The notes under the pieces are model-generated. The model had not been told where the DNA came from. It did not search any database and worked only from the letters and a program-made list of their open reading frames with translations. Of a DNA stretch of 64,000 nt, positions 1-7,638 are shown in pieces (within the stretch, counting starts at the first letter, position 1; each line of letters starts with the position of its first letter). The position numbers were made by a program, and so were the translations under genes. This stretch comes from Mucilaginibacter rivuli (GTDB lineage: Bacteria; Bacteroidota; Bacteroidia; Sphingobacteriales; Sphingobacteriaceae): positions 1 to 64,000 of the forward strand of contig NZ_JAHXPQ010000006.1 in the NCBI RefSeq assembly GCF_019391655.1. The letters are read 5' to 3'.

Positions 1-10
1 TATATGTAGA

Positions 11-36
11 ATCTGTAAATTATTCTTTTTACAGAT
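11..36 (-). repeat. 9-bp perfect hairpin downstream of the micro-ORF
   Basis: The arms ATCTGTAAA and TTTACAGAT are perfectly complementary with an 8-base AT-rich loop. It begins 2 bases after the stop of the possible leader peptide at 39-101. The stem is AT-rich and lacks a clear U-tract, so it is not a normal intrinsic terminator. It could be a processing stem or part of an attenuator. Confidence 0.5.
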
Positions 37-38
37 AC

Positions 39-101
39 CTATCTCTTGTTATCTTTCTTTTTTCTCTTCCTTGCATTTCGATCTTTATCGCTATGCATCA
101 T
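39..101 (-). CDS. Possible 20-residue Arg/Lys-rich leader peptide
   Basis: An ATG at 99-101 is preceded by AGGAG at a 5-base spacing, which is rare among the A-rich leaders of this window. It opens a 20-codon frame ending in TAG at 39-41. The peptide starts MMHSDKDR and ends RKRKKKDNKR, so more than half the residues are Arg or Lys. It lies downstream of three promoters and just before a hairpin, which would fit a regulatory leader. I recognise no family. It may equally be chance coding in an rRNA-type leader. Confidence 0.3.
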   Translation of the reverse strand: MMHSDKDRNARKRKKKDNKR

Positions 102-111
102 GTTACTCCTT

Positions 112-120
112 TTAAAGAAC
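112..120 (-). promoter_or_regulatory. boxA-like word in the leader
   Basis: On the minus strand the word GTTCTTTAA resembles the boxA antitermination element of rRNA leaders (GCTCTTTAA in enterobacteria). It lies about 190 bases downstream of the promoter at 307-337. It is short, so a chance match is possible. Confidence 0.35.
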
Positions 121-306
121 TTTCTCGCCGCCGCTTCACGCTTTGGCTTTATATTTATGTAACCCTTCCGAATTACTTAAACTTTCATTTTTTCTAAACT
201 CAAAATCGCTCTAAGTTTGTTTTTGTTTTCAAGGAATCTCTTCCTTTTTTTCTCCAAGTTTAAAGCTTTTACTTTTTAACTTTTCGACCCGTTCGTTTTG
301 GGATTG

Positions 307-337
307 CAAAGGTAGAAACTCTTTTCTTGTTTCCAAA
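307..337 (-). promoter_or_regulatory. Bacteroidota promoter P1 (leftward)
   Basis: On the minus strand TTTG (334-337) is followed after 19 bases by TACCTTTG (307-314). This matches the Bacteroidota sigma consensus TTTG-N19-TAnnTTTG exactly. The start of transcription should lie near 300. Confidence 0.8.
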
Positions 338-418
338 TTTTATTTGAAATAAAATTTGTTTTCTTTTTTGCTTCTTTTCCTTCTCTTCTTATCCCTTTCG
401 TTCCCCCGTTGCGGGCTG

Positions 419-449
419 CAAAGGTAATAAGATTTTCAGGATTGCCAAA
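419..449 (-). promoter_or_regulatory. Bacteroidota promoter P2 (leftward)
   Basis: TTTG (446-449) and TACCTTTG (419-426) on the minus strand are separated by 19 bases, the same geometry and the same -7 element as P1. Confidence 0.8.
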
Positions 450-528
450 TAATAAATTTTATTTTTTTGACTTGATTTTTAACCTTGCAATGTTCAAATA
501 ACGAGCCCCATATTTCGTTTTGGGATTG

Positions 529-561
529 CAAATATAGGGACAAAAACCTATCCCAACCAAA
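529..561 (-). promoter_or_regulatory. Bacteroidota promoter P3 (leftward)
   Basis: TTTG (558-561) and TATATTTG (529-536) on the minus strand are separated by 21 bases. The -7 element lies in the second copy of the 19-bp repeat. Confidence 0.7.
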
Positions 562-636
562 AGAAATTTGCATTAAATTAAAACTATATTGTAACTACCT
601 GTGTTATAGCCCACCCATTGGCATAATTAAACAGCG

Positions 637-1002
637 TTAGTACTGCCCGGTAGCTAATAATACCAGTGTACAGGCCTCTAAAGTTTGTATACCCTGCTCA
701 ATTGCCAATGCTTCGAGTTCCGGATTTTCGGCTCCGGGGTTAAAAATAATTCGTTTTGGGTGAGTTTGTAATATGTAATTATACAGCGGAAGCTGGTTTT
801 GAGGGCCTACATATAAAGTAATTGTATCAATATCGGAATGTATCACTTCGGGCTTCTCAATAATAACACCTGCCACTACCCCGGTTTTAAGGCCTACATT
901 AATTATTGTATGGCCGTTATTAGCCAGGCGGTTTGAGGCAAGGTATGCGTAACGGCCCGGATTGGGTGTGGCGCCTAATACCAAAGTTTTTTTATCAGCC
1001 AT
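637..1002 (-). CDS. CoA-binding domain protein (YccU-like)
   Basis: The 121-residue protein is a single Rossmann-type CoA-binding domain. It opens with a nucleotide-binding loop (GATPNPGRYA, about residues 10-19) and carries FNPGAENPE near residue 90, the pattern of the small stand-alone CoA_binding_2 family. Members bind CoA or a similar nucleotide; their exact job is unknown. I chose the ATG at 1002 because GGAG lies 8 bases upstream and the family begins here; the longer frame to 1098 would overlap the upstream gene. It lies 55 bases after the FAD oxidoreductase on the same strand, so co-transcription is likely. Transcription then runs on towards the leftward promoter array. Confidence 0.85.
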   Translation of the reverse strand: MADKKTLVLGATPNPGRYAYLASNRLANNGHTIINVGLKTGVVAGVIIEKPEVIHSDIDTITLYVGPQNQLPLYNYILQTHPKRIIFNPGAENPELEALAIEQGIQTLEACTLVLLATGQY

Positions 1003-1057
1003 TTTTCTACTCCTTATATTATATATACTAACTATTAATACAGCCCGGCAAAAGCTA

Positions 1058-2605
1058 TTACAAAATTTTAAACGCTGCCGATGCGCAGTTGATACCATCT
1101 ATAGCAGCAGAAATTATGCCACCCGCGTAACCGGCACCTTCGCCGCAAGGGAATAAGCCGGAAATTTGCGGGTGCTGTAGTGTTTCTTTATCGCGGGGTA
1201 CCTTTACGGGAGATGATGTGCGCGACTCTACGCCCACCAAAATAGCCTCATTAGTATAGTAGCCTTTCATCTTTCGCCCGAAAGCAGGCAGCGCTTTCTT
1301 TAACCTATGATGCACACGCTGAGGCAACACATCTGTTAAGGATACACTCTTCGTTCCCGGAAGGTAAGAGTTAAGGGGCAAATTGACAGATGTGCGGCCT
1401 TCGCAAAAATCAACCATGCGTTGGGCGGGGGCAACCAGGTTACCGCCGCCCAACGCGTATGCCGCCTTCTCGATATCGTGCTGAAAATTGAGCATGCGGA
1501 AAGGATCATCGGGCTTACCGGGTACATCTTCGAGATTAATTTGTACTACAGTACCCGAATTGGCAAATGGGTTATTACGCTTTGAAGGGCTCCATCCGTT
1601 CACCACGATCTCATTATAATCGGTAGCGCAGGGAGCAATGATGCCACCAGGACACATACAGAAAGAGAACACGCCCCTGTCATCAACCTGTTCGACCAGG
1701 TTATAATAAGATGGCGGCAAAAACTCGCCACGGGTTTCGCAATGGTATTGGGCTTGATCTATTATTTGTTGCGGGTGCTCAATGCGAACACCTAAAGCAA
1801 AGGCCTTAGGCTCGATAAGGATTCCCTGATTATGCAGCATTTCGAAGACATCACGGGCGGAGTGCCCGGTGGCCAGGATGACAGCATCGGCATTAATATC
1901 ATTGCCGGATGCCGTCTTCACTCCTTTTATCTTACCGAAAGAAATATTGAGGCCTGTTACCTTGGTATCGAAGTGAATTTCGCCACCGGCATTTAATATG
2001 GTCTGCCTGATTTCGGCAATGATCTGCGGGAGCTTGTTGGTGCCAATGTGCGGGCGGGCATCAACCAAAATATCAGTATCGGCGCCATGTGCTACAAATA
2101 TTTTGAGTACCTGGTTTACATCGCCGCGCTTGGTTGAGCGGGTGTAAAGTTTTCCATCAGAATAAGTGCCTGCCCCACCCTCGCCAAAGCAATAGTTTGA
2201 TTCGGGATTGATGATGCCTTCCTTATTAATAGCGGCCAGATCTCGGCGGCGTTGTTTTACATCTTTACCACGTTCCAGTATCACGGGCTTTAATCCCAAC
2301 TCAATACATTGTAAGGCGGCAAACATCCCGGCCGGACCGGCACCTATTATAATAACAGGTTTTGCTGTGGCCACATTTTGATAATCACCAATAAAAACAT
2401 CGGGTACCGGTTGCTCATCAATAAACACTTTTACCTGCATACGATAGATAACCTTACGGCCACGGGCATCAATAGAGCGTTTGATGATTTTTACTGTTGA
2501 GATGCGTTTTACCGGAATATTTAGCGCGGCAGATGCTATCTTTATTAATGCATCTGTATTTTCATGTTCTTGCGGAAGGCAGGTTATTTCGATCTCTTTT
2601 ATCAT
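1058..2605 (-). CDS. FAD-dependent oxidoreductase (COG2509-type)
   Basis: The 515-residue flavoprotein belongs to the uncharacterised NAD(P)/FAD-dependent dehydrogenase family. An N-terminal region of about 80 residues precedes a dinucleotide fold (IGAGPAGMFA, residues 87-96). A conserved CFGEGGAGTYSDGKL block follows (about 139-153), typical of this family. The C-terminus ends with the FAD-contacting GEGAGYAGGI motif. Substrate and electron acceptor are unknown. The frame can be opened to 2647, but the -7 promoter element TATCTTTG at 2637-2644 lies inside that extension, so the ATG at 2605 is preferred. It is probably co-transcribed with the CoA-binding gene. Confidence 0.85.
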   Translation of the reverse strand: MIKEIEITCLPQEHENTDALIKIASAALNIPVKRISTVKIIKRSIDARGRKVIYRMQVKVFIDEQPVPDVFIGDYQNVATAKPVIIIGAGPAGMFAALQCIELGLKPVILERGKDVKQRRRDLAAINKEGIINPESNYCFGEGGAGTYSDGKLYTRSTKRGDVNQVLKIFVAHGADTDILVDARPHIGTNKLPQIIAEIRQTILNAGGEIHFDTKVTGLNISFGKIKGVKTASGNDINADAVILATGHSARDVFEMLHNQGILIEPKAFALGVRIEHPQQIIDQAQYHCETRGEFLPPSYYNLVEQVDDRGVFSFCMCPGGIIAPCATDYNEIVVNGWSPSKRNNPFANSGTVVQINLEDVPGKPDDPFRMLNFQHDIEKAAYALGGGNLVAPAQRMVDFCEGRTSVNLPLNSYLPGTKSVSLTDVLPQRVHHRLKKALPAFGRKMKGYYTNEAILVGVESRTSSPVKVPRDKETLQHPQISGLFPCGEGAGYAGGIISAAIDGINCASAAFKIL

Positions 2606-2636
2606 GATGTGTGCCGGGTTTTTATCCCGGATGCTG

Positions 2637-2644
2637 CAAAGATA
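2637..2644 (-). promoter_or_regulatory. -7 element for the oxidoreductase gene
   Basis: TATCTTTG on the minus strand matches TAnnTTTG and sits 31 bases before the chosen ATG, giving a leader of about 25 bases. No good TTTG is present 19 bases further up, so this rests on the -7 element alone. Confidence 0.5.
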
Positions 2645-3044
2645 CATAATGGCCGCTGATTGTTGACCGTTGATTTTGTTGATTTGAGTAATTACGTTGA
2701 TTTGCTCATCGCTTATTTATTGCGTGGAGGAGCGTAGGCGATGCGGCTAAAAATCGTATTTTTGTTTAATGCTCTTTGGAAATCAACATCAAACAAAAAA
2801 GGGTAAAATTGAGTTTACAAAAATACTCATGTGCTATTTAATGATTGAAGGACTAAATGATTGAATTTACTCATAATTGCCCATGAGAAAAATCCAAAAT
2901 TGAACATTCGAAACGGCGCAGCCCTCTTGAATACCTTTTAAAAGCAAACAAAAACGAAAAATCCAAAATCAAAAACCCCATATTTACCCATCAAACGCTG
3001 CGTTTGATTGAATAATTATAATAATAACAAAACCCATAAATAAA
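2645..3044. other. 400-base intergenic stretch
   Basis: This is a divergent intergenic region between the oxidoreductase and lemA. It contains the word aatgattgaa twice (near 2839 and 2857), similar to the repeat after lemA, and a TATTTTTG at 2757-2764 that could be a plus-strand -7 element without a matching -33. I see no gene I can support in it. Confidence 0.5.
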
Positions 3045-3623
3045 ATGAAAAGAATATTCTCAGTATTAATGATCGTGATAGCGGCTATGTCGCTTAGTTC
3101 GTGCAGTTATAACAGTATGGTTAAAATGGACGAAAACATAAAATCGAAATGGGGACAGGTACAAAACGATTACCAGCGCCGCGCCGACCTGATACCAAAC
3201 CTTGTTGAAACTGTTAAGGGTACAGCCAATTTTGAAAAAAGCACTTTAACTGATGTGATAAACGCACGCGCCAAAGCTACACAGATGACGGTTGACCCAA
3301 CAAAGTTAACCCCCGAAACTATCCAGAAATACCAGGCGGCACAAGGCCAGTTAAGTACCGCTTTGGGTAAACTGATGAGCATTACAGAAAACTATCCTAC
3401 CTTAAAAAGTAACGAGAGCTTTTTAGCTTTGCAGGCACAATTGGAAGGTACCGAAAACCGTATTACCGTTGCCCGTAAAGATTTTAACGACGCGGTACAG
3501 GAATATAATGGTAAAATACGCTCATTCCCGGCTAATCTTACCGCTAAGATGTTTGGCTTTAGCGAAAAGGGGTACTTTCAGGCTGACGCAGGTGCAGAGA
3601 ACGCACCAAAGGTTAAGTTCTAA
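3045..3623 (+). CDS. LemA family lipoprotein
   Basis: The 192-residue protein starts with a lipoprotein signal peptide whose lipobox is LSSC, with the lipidated Cys at residue 20. The mature part is the helical LemA domain, with the family's conserved early stretch (KWGQVQNDYQRRADLIPNLVE, about 34-54) and the typical NYPTLKS segment near residue 115. LemA proteins are membrane-anchored helical bundles whose function is poorly known. Two TPM-domain genes follow on the same strand, the usual LemA-TPM-TPM arrangement in Bacteroidota. The domain is full length with nothing missing. Confidence 0.93.
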   Translation: MKRIFSVLMIVIAAMSLSSCSYNSMVKMDENIKSKWGQVQNDYQRRADLIPNLVETVKGTANFEKSTLTDVINARAKATQMTVDPTKLTPETIQKYQAAQGQLSTALGKLMSITENYPTLKSNESFLALQAQLEGTENRITVARKDFNDAVQEYNGKIRSFPANLTAKMFGFSEKGYFQADAGAENAPKVKF

Positions 3624-3637
3624 TTATTTTTGAGTGA

Positions 3638-3702
3638 TTGATTTATTGAATGATTGAATTTGAAAAACAAACAATCTATAAATCGATCATTCAATAAATC
3701 AA
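3638..3702 (+). repeat. 17-bp perfect inverted repeat before the TPM gene
   Basis: Arms at 3638-3654 and 3686-3702 are perfectly complementary over 17 bases with a 31-base loop. The second arm ends 9 bases before the ATG at 3712. The arms are AT-rich and made of the words attgaatgat and attgattt. There is no T-tract. This is one of several word-like repeats that lie just upstream of genes in the window. Confidence 0.8.
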
Positions 3703-3711
3703 AAATAAGAG

Positions 3712-4146
3712 ATGAGTTTATTTTCTGACGAGGAGCAACAACAGGTGCAGAAAGCCATTGAAAATGCAGAGCGGCATACTTCGGGCGAGATACGGGTTTG
3801 TGTAGAGAAAACCTGCAACGAAGATGTATTGGCGCGTGCCGCTAAATACTTCCATAAACTGGATATGCACCAAACACGCCACAGAAATGGCGTTTTGATA
3901 TACCTTGCTACTGTTGACCGTAAGTTTGCCATTATTGGCGATAAGGGTATTGACGCGGTTGTGCCTCCCAATTTTTGGGACAGCACCAAAGAATTGATGC
4001 TACAACACTTTAAACAAGGGGCGCTTGTTGAGGGGCTAACTTTAGGCTTATGCCTTGCGGGAGAACAAATGGCTAAATATTTTCCGGGCGAAGAAAGTAA
4101 AACTAACGAGCTTAGCGATGATATCGCATTTATGGATGGCGAATAA
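3712..4146 (+). CDS. TPM domain protein, cytoplasmic form
   Basis: The 144-residue protein is a TPM domain with no signal peptide or membrane segment. Visible family features are TSGEIRVCVE near residue 24, RNGVLIYLAT near 58 and FAIIGDKGID near 71. The TPM fold is found in plant TLP18.3, which assists photosystem II turnover, and in bacterial proteins of unsettled role; phosphatase activity was proposed for some. It lies between lemA and the secreted TPM protein and is very likely in their operon. Its function here is unknown. Confidence 0.85.
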   Translation: MSLFSDEEQQQVQKAIENAERHTSGEIRVCVEKTCNEDVLARAAKYFHKLDMHQTRHRNGVLIYLATVDRKFAIIGDKGIDAVVPPNFWDSTKELMLQHFKQGALVEGLTLGLCLAGEQMAKYFPGEESKTNELSDDIAFMDGE

Positions 4147-4195
4147 AGCCCCCGCTAAGCCTACCCCGAAACAAAGTCCGACTATCGATCAAATT

Positions 4196-5002
4196 ATGAT
4201 GATGTTCAAAAAAATCATATTCACCTGTACCCTCATACTAACATGCGGTATCTTGTTTGCGCAGGAGATTCCTGTAAAATCGGGCACATTGGTTACCGAT
4301 TTTACCAATACACTTTCGCTGCAGGATAAAACCGCGCTGGAAAATAAGCTTGTTGCCTTTAACGATTCTACATCTACCCAGATAGCTGTGGTCTTGATGA
4401 AATCGACCGGGAGTTATGATATCGCGCAATACGCTATTGCTTTAGGCCGTGCCTGGGGTATTGGCCAGCAAGGTAAAAACAACGGCATATTGGTATTAGC
4501 CGCGCTTGAAGACCGCAAAGTAACCATACAAACCGGCTATGGTGCCGAAGGTGCTGTACCGGATGCCATAACCAGCCAGATTATTCAACAACAGATAAAG
4601 CCTAATTTTAAACAGGGCAACTATTATGCTGGACTTGATGAAGCTACTACTTCGTTGATGAAGTATATGAAAGGTGAATACAAAGCTGATGAGCAGGCTG
4701 CCGACAAGCAAAACGACAGCAATGGCAGTGGTGTTGGTATTATTGTTTTTATCGTAATTATTGTATTGATCATGATATTTAGAAAGAACAATGGCGGTGG
4801 CGGGCAGATAATTGGCAGGCGCGGTAGCGCAAGCCCGTTCTGGTGGTTTTTAGCAGGATCGGCCCTGGGTAGTAGCAGCCGCGGTGATGATGGTTTTGGC
4901 GGTGGTGGATTTGGTGGCGGAAGCTCGGGTGGCGGCGGCGGTGGGTTTGGTGGTTTTGGTGGCGGAAGCTTTGGCGGCGGTGGTTCGAGCGGGAGCTGGT
5001 AG
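4196..5002 (+). CDS. TPM domain protein with Gly-rich tail (YgcG-like)
   Basis: About 268 residues. A signal peptide (MFKKIIFTCTLILTCGILFAQ) leads into a TPM domain (NGILVLAALEDRKV near 98, IQTGYGAEGAVPDA near 112). A transmembrane helix follows at about 179-196, then a long Gly/Ser-rich tail ending GGSSGSW. This is the YgcG architecture: a periplasmic TPM domain anchored by one helix. Three ATGs in a row (4196, 4199, 4202) leave the exact start open, but the longer frame from 4055 would put about 47 residues before the signal peptide and overlap the upstream gene. It forms an operon with lemA and the first TPM gene. Confidence 0.87.
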   Translation: MMMFKKIIFTCTLILTCGILFAQEIPVKSGTLVTDFTNTLSLQDKTALENKLVAFNDSTSTQIAVVLMKSTGSYDIAQYAIALGRAWGIGQQGKNNGILVLAALEDRKVTIQTGYGAEGAVPDAITSQIIQQQIKPNFKQGNYYAGLDEATTSLMKYMKGEYKADEQAADKQNDSNGSGVGIIVFIVIIVLIMIFRKNNGGGGQIIGRRGSASPFWWFLAGSALGSSSRGDDGFGGGGFGGGSSGGGGGGFGGFGGGSFGGGGSSGSW

Positions 5003-5003
5003 T

Positions 5004-5038
5004 TCATTAGTCATTAGTCATTAGTCATTAGTCATTAG
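5004..5038 (+). repeat. Five tandem copies of TCATTAG
   Basis: Five perfect head-to-tail copies of the heptamer TCATTAG begin 2 bases after the stop codon of the YgcG-like gene and end 49 bases before the Nudix gene. A heptamer is not a multiple of three, so the array is not decayed coding sequence. Confidence 0.9.
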
Positions 5039-5087
5039 TTGGATGACTTTGCAATCAATAGTTTAAATACAATACATTTTATTTTAT

Positions 5088-5636
5088 ATGAAGGATCTTA
5101 CATGGAAAGTGCTGTCGTCGGAATATACACACAAAGGCGATTGGGCAACACTTAGACGCGACCGTTGCGAAATGCCCGATGGACGTATTAAAGACCCTTA
5201 CTTTGTATTAGAATACCCCAACTGGTGTAACGTTGTTGCCATAACCGATGAGGGCAAGATAGTAATGGTGCGCCAGTACAGGCATGCGGCGGGCATTGTA
5301 TCACTGGAGTTACCAGGCGGCGTAATTGAAAAAGGCGAAGCGGCCGAACTTGGCATAAAACGCGAGTTACTGGAGGAGACAGGTTATGCTTTTGATAATT
5401 TTGAATTGCTTTGCGTTGTTTACGGCAACCCTGCCACAGCCAATAACCATACCTATTGTTATTTAGCTAAAAATGGCAAAAAAGTGCAGGAACAAAGCTT
5501 AGATGAGCATGAAGAGATTATAGTAGAGGAGTATACCATTGCCGAGGTTAAACAGCTTTTGGCTGATAATAAGATAGCGCAGGCTTTGCACTGCACTAAT
5601 TTGTTTTATGCGCTGATGAAGTTGGGGGAAATATAG
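5088..5636 (+). CDS. Nudix hydrolase, ADP-ribose pyrophosphatase-like
   Basis: The 182-residue protein has a full Nudix box: GG(V)IEKGEAAELGIKRELLEETGY at about residues 80-103 fits Gx5Ex7REUxEExGU, with the metal-binding REx2EE. The region before it (VRQYRHAAG) is characteristic of ADP-ribose/NDP-sugar pyrophosphatases, which cleave ADP-ribose to AMP and ribose 5-phosphate. Substrate choice cannot be settled from the sequence. It is the last rightward gene before the terminator that it shares with dnaA. Confidence 0.85.
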   Translation: MKDLTWKVLSSEYTHKGDWATLRRDRCEMPDGRIKDPYFVLEYPNWCNVVAITDEGKIVMVRQYRHAAGIVSLELPGGVIEKGEAAELGIKRELLEETGYAFDNFELLCVVYGNPATANNHTYCYLAKNGKKVQEQSLDEHEEIIVEEYTIAEVKQLLADNKIAQALHCTNLFYALMKLGEI

Positions 5637-5685
5637 AAGAGTCGGGAGTTTATAATTATTAGCTTTTTTATCCGAAATACGGCAC

Positions 5686-5715
5686 AAAAAAGCCCTGCTT
5701 AATAAGCAAGGCTTT
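5686..5715 (-). terminator. Terminator of dnaA (bidirectional)
   Basis: The hairpin formed by AAAGCCTTGCTT and AAGCAGGGCTTT, read on the minus strand, is followed by a run of T. The plus strand reads similarly with a weaker tail. It separates the convergent Nudix and dnaA genes. Confidence 0.8.
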
Positions 5716-5736
5716 CGATTTATTTACGCGTTATTG

Positions 5737-7164
5737 TTACGACATTTTCAGTTTCTTCTGAATATCGGCTACGTAGCCTTTAAATTTCTTGTCGGTATCA
5801 ATTAAGTCTTCTACAGTTTGGCAGGCGTATATCACGGTAGAGTGATCGCGGCCGCCAAAAAAACTACCGATAGATTTGAGTGAGCTTTTGGTATGTGCCT
5901 TGGCAAGGTACATCGATATCTGGCGGGCCTGTACAATTTCGCGTTTGCGGGTTTGCGATTTTACCATTTCGATAGGAACTTCAAAGTATTCGCATACCAG
6001 GCTCTGTATGTATTCCATCGAAATCTCTTTAGTAGAGTTCTTGATGAAGTTCTTCAACATCTGCTTGGCAAGATTCAAGTCTATTTCTTTACGGTTAAGG
6101 GTTGACTGGGCCAGTAACGACACCATGGCGCCTTCCAACTCACGCACGTTGTTATCAATGTTGTGCGCTACGTATTCAATCACTTCGTACGGAAGATCAA
6201 TGCCGTCTTGATATATCTTTGTTTTTAGGATAGCCATACGGGTTTCCAGATCAGGAACCTGCAAGTCGGCCGAAAGACCCCATTTAAAACGTGATAGTAA
6301 ACGCTCTTCCAAACCGGCAAGATCTTTAGGCGCCTTATCGGATGTAATGATCAATTGCTTGCCCGATTGGTGCAGGTGATTGAAGATGTGGAAGAAGAAA
6401 TCCTGTGTTTTTTCTTTGCCGGCAAAGTTGTGCACATCATCCATAATGAGCACATCAATAGCCTGATAAAAGTTAACAAAGTCGTTTATGTTATTATGCT
6501 TTAAGGCATCAACAAATTGTTGAGTGAATTTTTCGCACGATACGTATAGCACCAGCTTATCAGGCAGGGTACGTTTTATTTCGTTACCAATGGCTTGTGC
6601 CAGATGAGTTTTACCTAAGCCAACACCACCGTATATCATTAAGGGGTTGAATGATGTACCACCCGGTTTAGCCGCAACAGCATAACCTGCAGAACGTGCC
6701 AAACGGTTACAATCGCCTTCAATAAAGCTATCAAAAGTATAGTTTTGGTTTAGTTGAGGATCTACCTGCAGCTTTTTAAGGCCCGGTATAACAAAAGGGT
6801 TTTTAATATCCTTGTTGATAGAAATAGGGATAGGCATCGATTGATTTTTACCTTCGGCCCCATTTCCGTTTGATGGCATGTTGGTAGTGTACGGTTTGCT
6901 CGATGATGATTGCTCTACAACGATATTGTACTCCAGGCGCCCATCCTCGCCTAATTGTTTCTTTATAGTTTTACGCAGTAAGCCAACATAGTGTTCTTCG
7001 AGCCACTCAAAAAAGAATAAGCTTGGTACTTGTATGGTTAATACGCTTCCTTCAATCCTTAAGGCTTTGATAGGTTCGAACCAGGTTTTAAAACTTTGAG
7101 CTGGTATGTTATCCTTAATAATGAGTAAGCAGCTATTCCAAACGCTCGTACAAGTTTTTTCCAT
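5737..7164 (-). CDS. dnaA: Chromosomal replication initiator DnaA
   Basis: This 475-residue protein is complete DnaA. Domain I (1-80) contains the usual FKTWFEPI element. A linker rich in N/S/G follows (about 90-125). The AAA+ domain has Walker A GGVGLGKTH near 176-184 and Walker B VLIMDDVH. The C-terminal DNA-binding domain carries the signature GGRDHSTVIYA near 440-450. DnaA binds 9-mer boxes at oriC and melts the origin. The gene has its own terminator and a long 474-base upstream region. I see no cluster of DnaA boxes next to it, so oriC need not be here. Confidence 0.98.
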   Translation of the reverse strand: MEKTCTSVWNSCLLIIKDNIPAQSFKTWFEPIKALRIEGSVLTIQVPSLFFFEWLEEHYVGLLRKTIKKQLGEDGRLEYNIVVEQSSSSKPYTTNMPSNGNGAEGKNQSMPIPISINKDIKNPFVIPGLKKLQVDPQLNQNYTFDSFIEGDCNRLARSAGYAVAAKPGGTSFNPLMIYGGVGLGKTHLAQAIGNEIKRTLPDKLVLYVSCEKFTQQFVDALKHNNINDFVNFYQAIDVLIMDDVHNFAGKEKTQDFFFHIFNHLHQSGKQLIITSDKAPKDLAGLEERLLSRFKWGLSADLQVPDLETRMAILKTKIYQDGIDLPYEVIEYVAHNIDNNVRELEGAMVSLLAQSTLNRKEIDLNLAKQMLKNFIKNSTKEISMEYIQSLVCEYFEVPIEMVKSQTRKREIVQARQISMYLAKAHTKSSLKSIGSFFGGRDHSTVIYACQTVEDLIDTDKKFKGYVADIQKKLKMS

Positions 7165-7638
7165 TGATCTTTATCTTCTATTATATTGATTTACTAACCC
7201 CAGCCAAACTTTCGCGGGGGCGGGTTCGGAACATCGAATATTGAAAAAATAACCTAATTAAAAAATTATATTTTCAAATTTTAAACATCCTTTTCCTACA
7301 CTATTCTCTACGCCATATTATTATTTTCCGGGGGCTCACAATAAGCGTTAAAAAGCCCATAACAGTAAAATTTTTATCTTCCACCATTTTACGTCCGCAC
7401 TGATCCGACTATTAAAAATTACTACATTATCACACGTTATGTGATACCGAAGAGACTGCGAAAGCGACATAGATCACGATGTTTTCACACCTATAAAATG
7501 CCCCTGCCAGCAGGTGATTTTCAAAAATTAAAATTAGGGAATTTTTAGCAGATGAGGGGGCTGTTAACAACTTTTTTTGAAAAAAATTTCACCTCTCTTA
7601 TTCCTATTGGTTTACAGCTATTTGCTGTCTTTTTGCTA
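7165..7638. other. 474-base region upstream of dnaA
   Basis: The region between dnaA and the mutase gene, both on the minus strand, is AT-rich and has no gene I can support. It contains a palindrome at 7428-7446. I looked for TTATCCACA-type DnaA boxes: only loose matches are present, and one closer match (TTTTCCACA near 7697) lies inside the mutase gene. Regulatory sequence for dnaA is the likely content. Confidence 0.5.
7428..7446. promoter_or_regulatory. Palindrome TATCACA-N5-TGTGATA
   Basis: Perfect 7-bp arms with a 5-base centre lie about 265 bases before the dnaA start. The size and symmetry suit a dimeric regulator, including the CRP/FNR superfamily in a general sense, but the half-sites are in the opposite order to the classic TGTGA-N6-TCACA. 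No regulator can be named. Confidence 0.5.

Larger units (their letters stand above)
292..532 (-). repeat. 19-bp direct repeat duplicating a promoter start
   Basis: The 19-base word TTCGTTTTGGGATTGCAAA occurs at 292-310 and again at 514-532. Each copy covers part of the -7 element and the transcription start of a leftward promoter, so the promoter array seems to have grown by duplication. Confidence 0.7.
1..636. other. Gene-free leader region with leftward promoter array
   Basis: This 636-base AT-rich stretch has no convincing protein gene of ordinary size. On the minus strand it holds three near-consensus Bacteroidota promoters, a boxA-like word, a possible 20-codon peptide and a 9-bp hairpin, all pointing to an operon beyond the left edge. 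Tandem strong promoters followed by a boxA-like word are what one expects upstream of an rRNA operon, but no rRNA sequence is visible, so that identity is inference. Confidence 0.6.

Noticed and set aside
2769..2864. 31-codon frame just after a TATTTTTG
   Set aside because: No -33 element, no ribosome site, no family-like composition; the C-terminal part lies in the aatgattgaa repeat.
3638..3702. Intrinsic terminator after lemA
   Set aside because: The stem is AT-rich with a 31-base loop and no T-tract; the next gene belongs to the same functional set.
4624..5007. Minus-strand Pro-rich frame of 127 codons
   Set aside because: It is the complement of the Gly-rich tail of the YgcG-like protein.
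5004..5038. CRISPR array from tandem repeats
   Set aside because: The heptamer copies are head-to-tail without spacers; the octamer arrays are the same. No cas gene is present.
7165..7638. oriC next to dnaA
   Set aside because: No cluster of DnaA boxes; only loose matches, the closest lying inside the mutase gene. Base skew was not computed.
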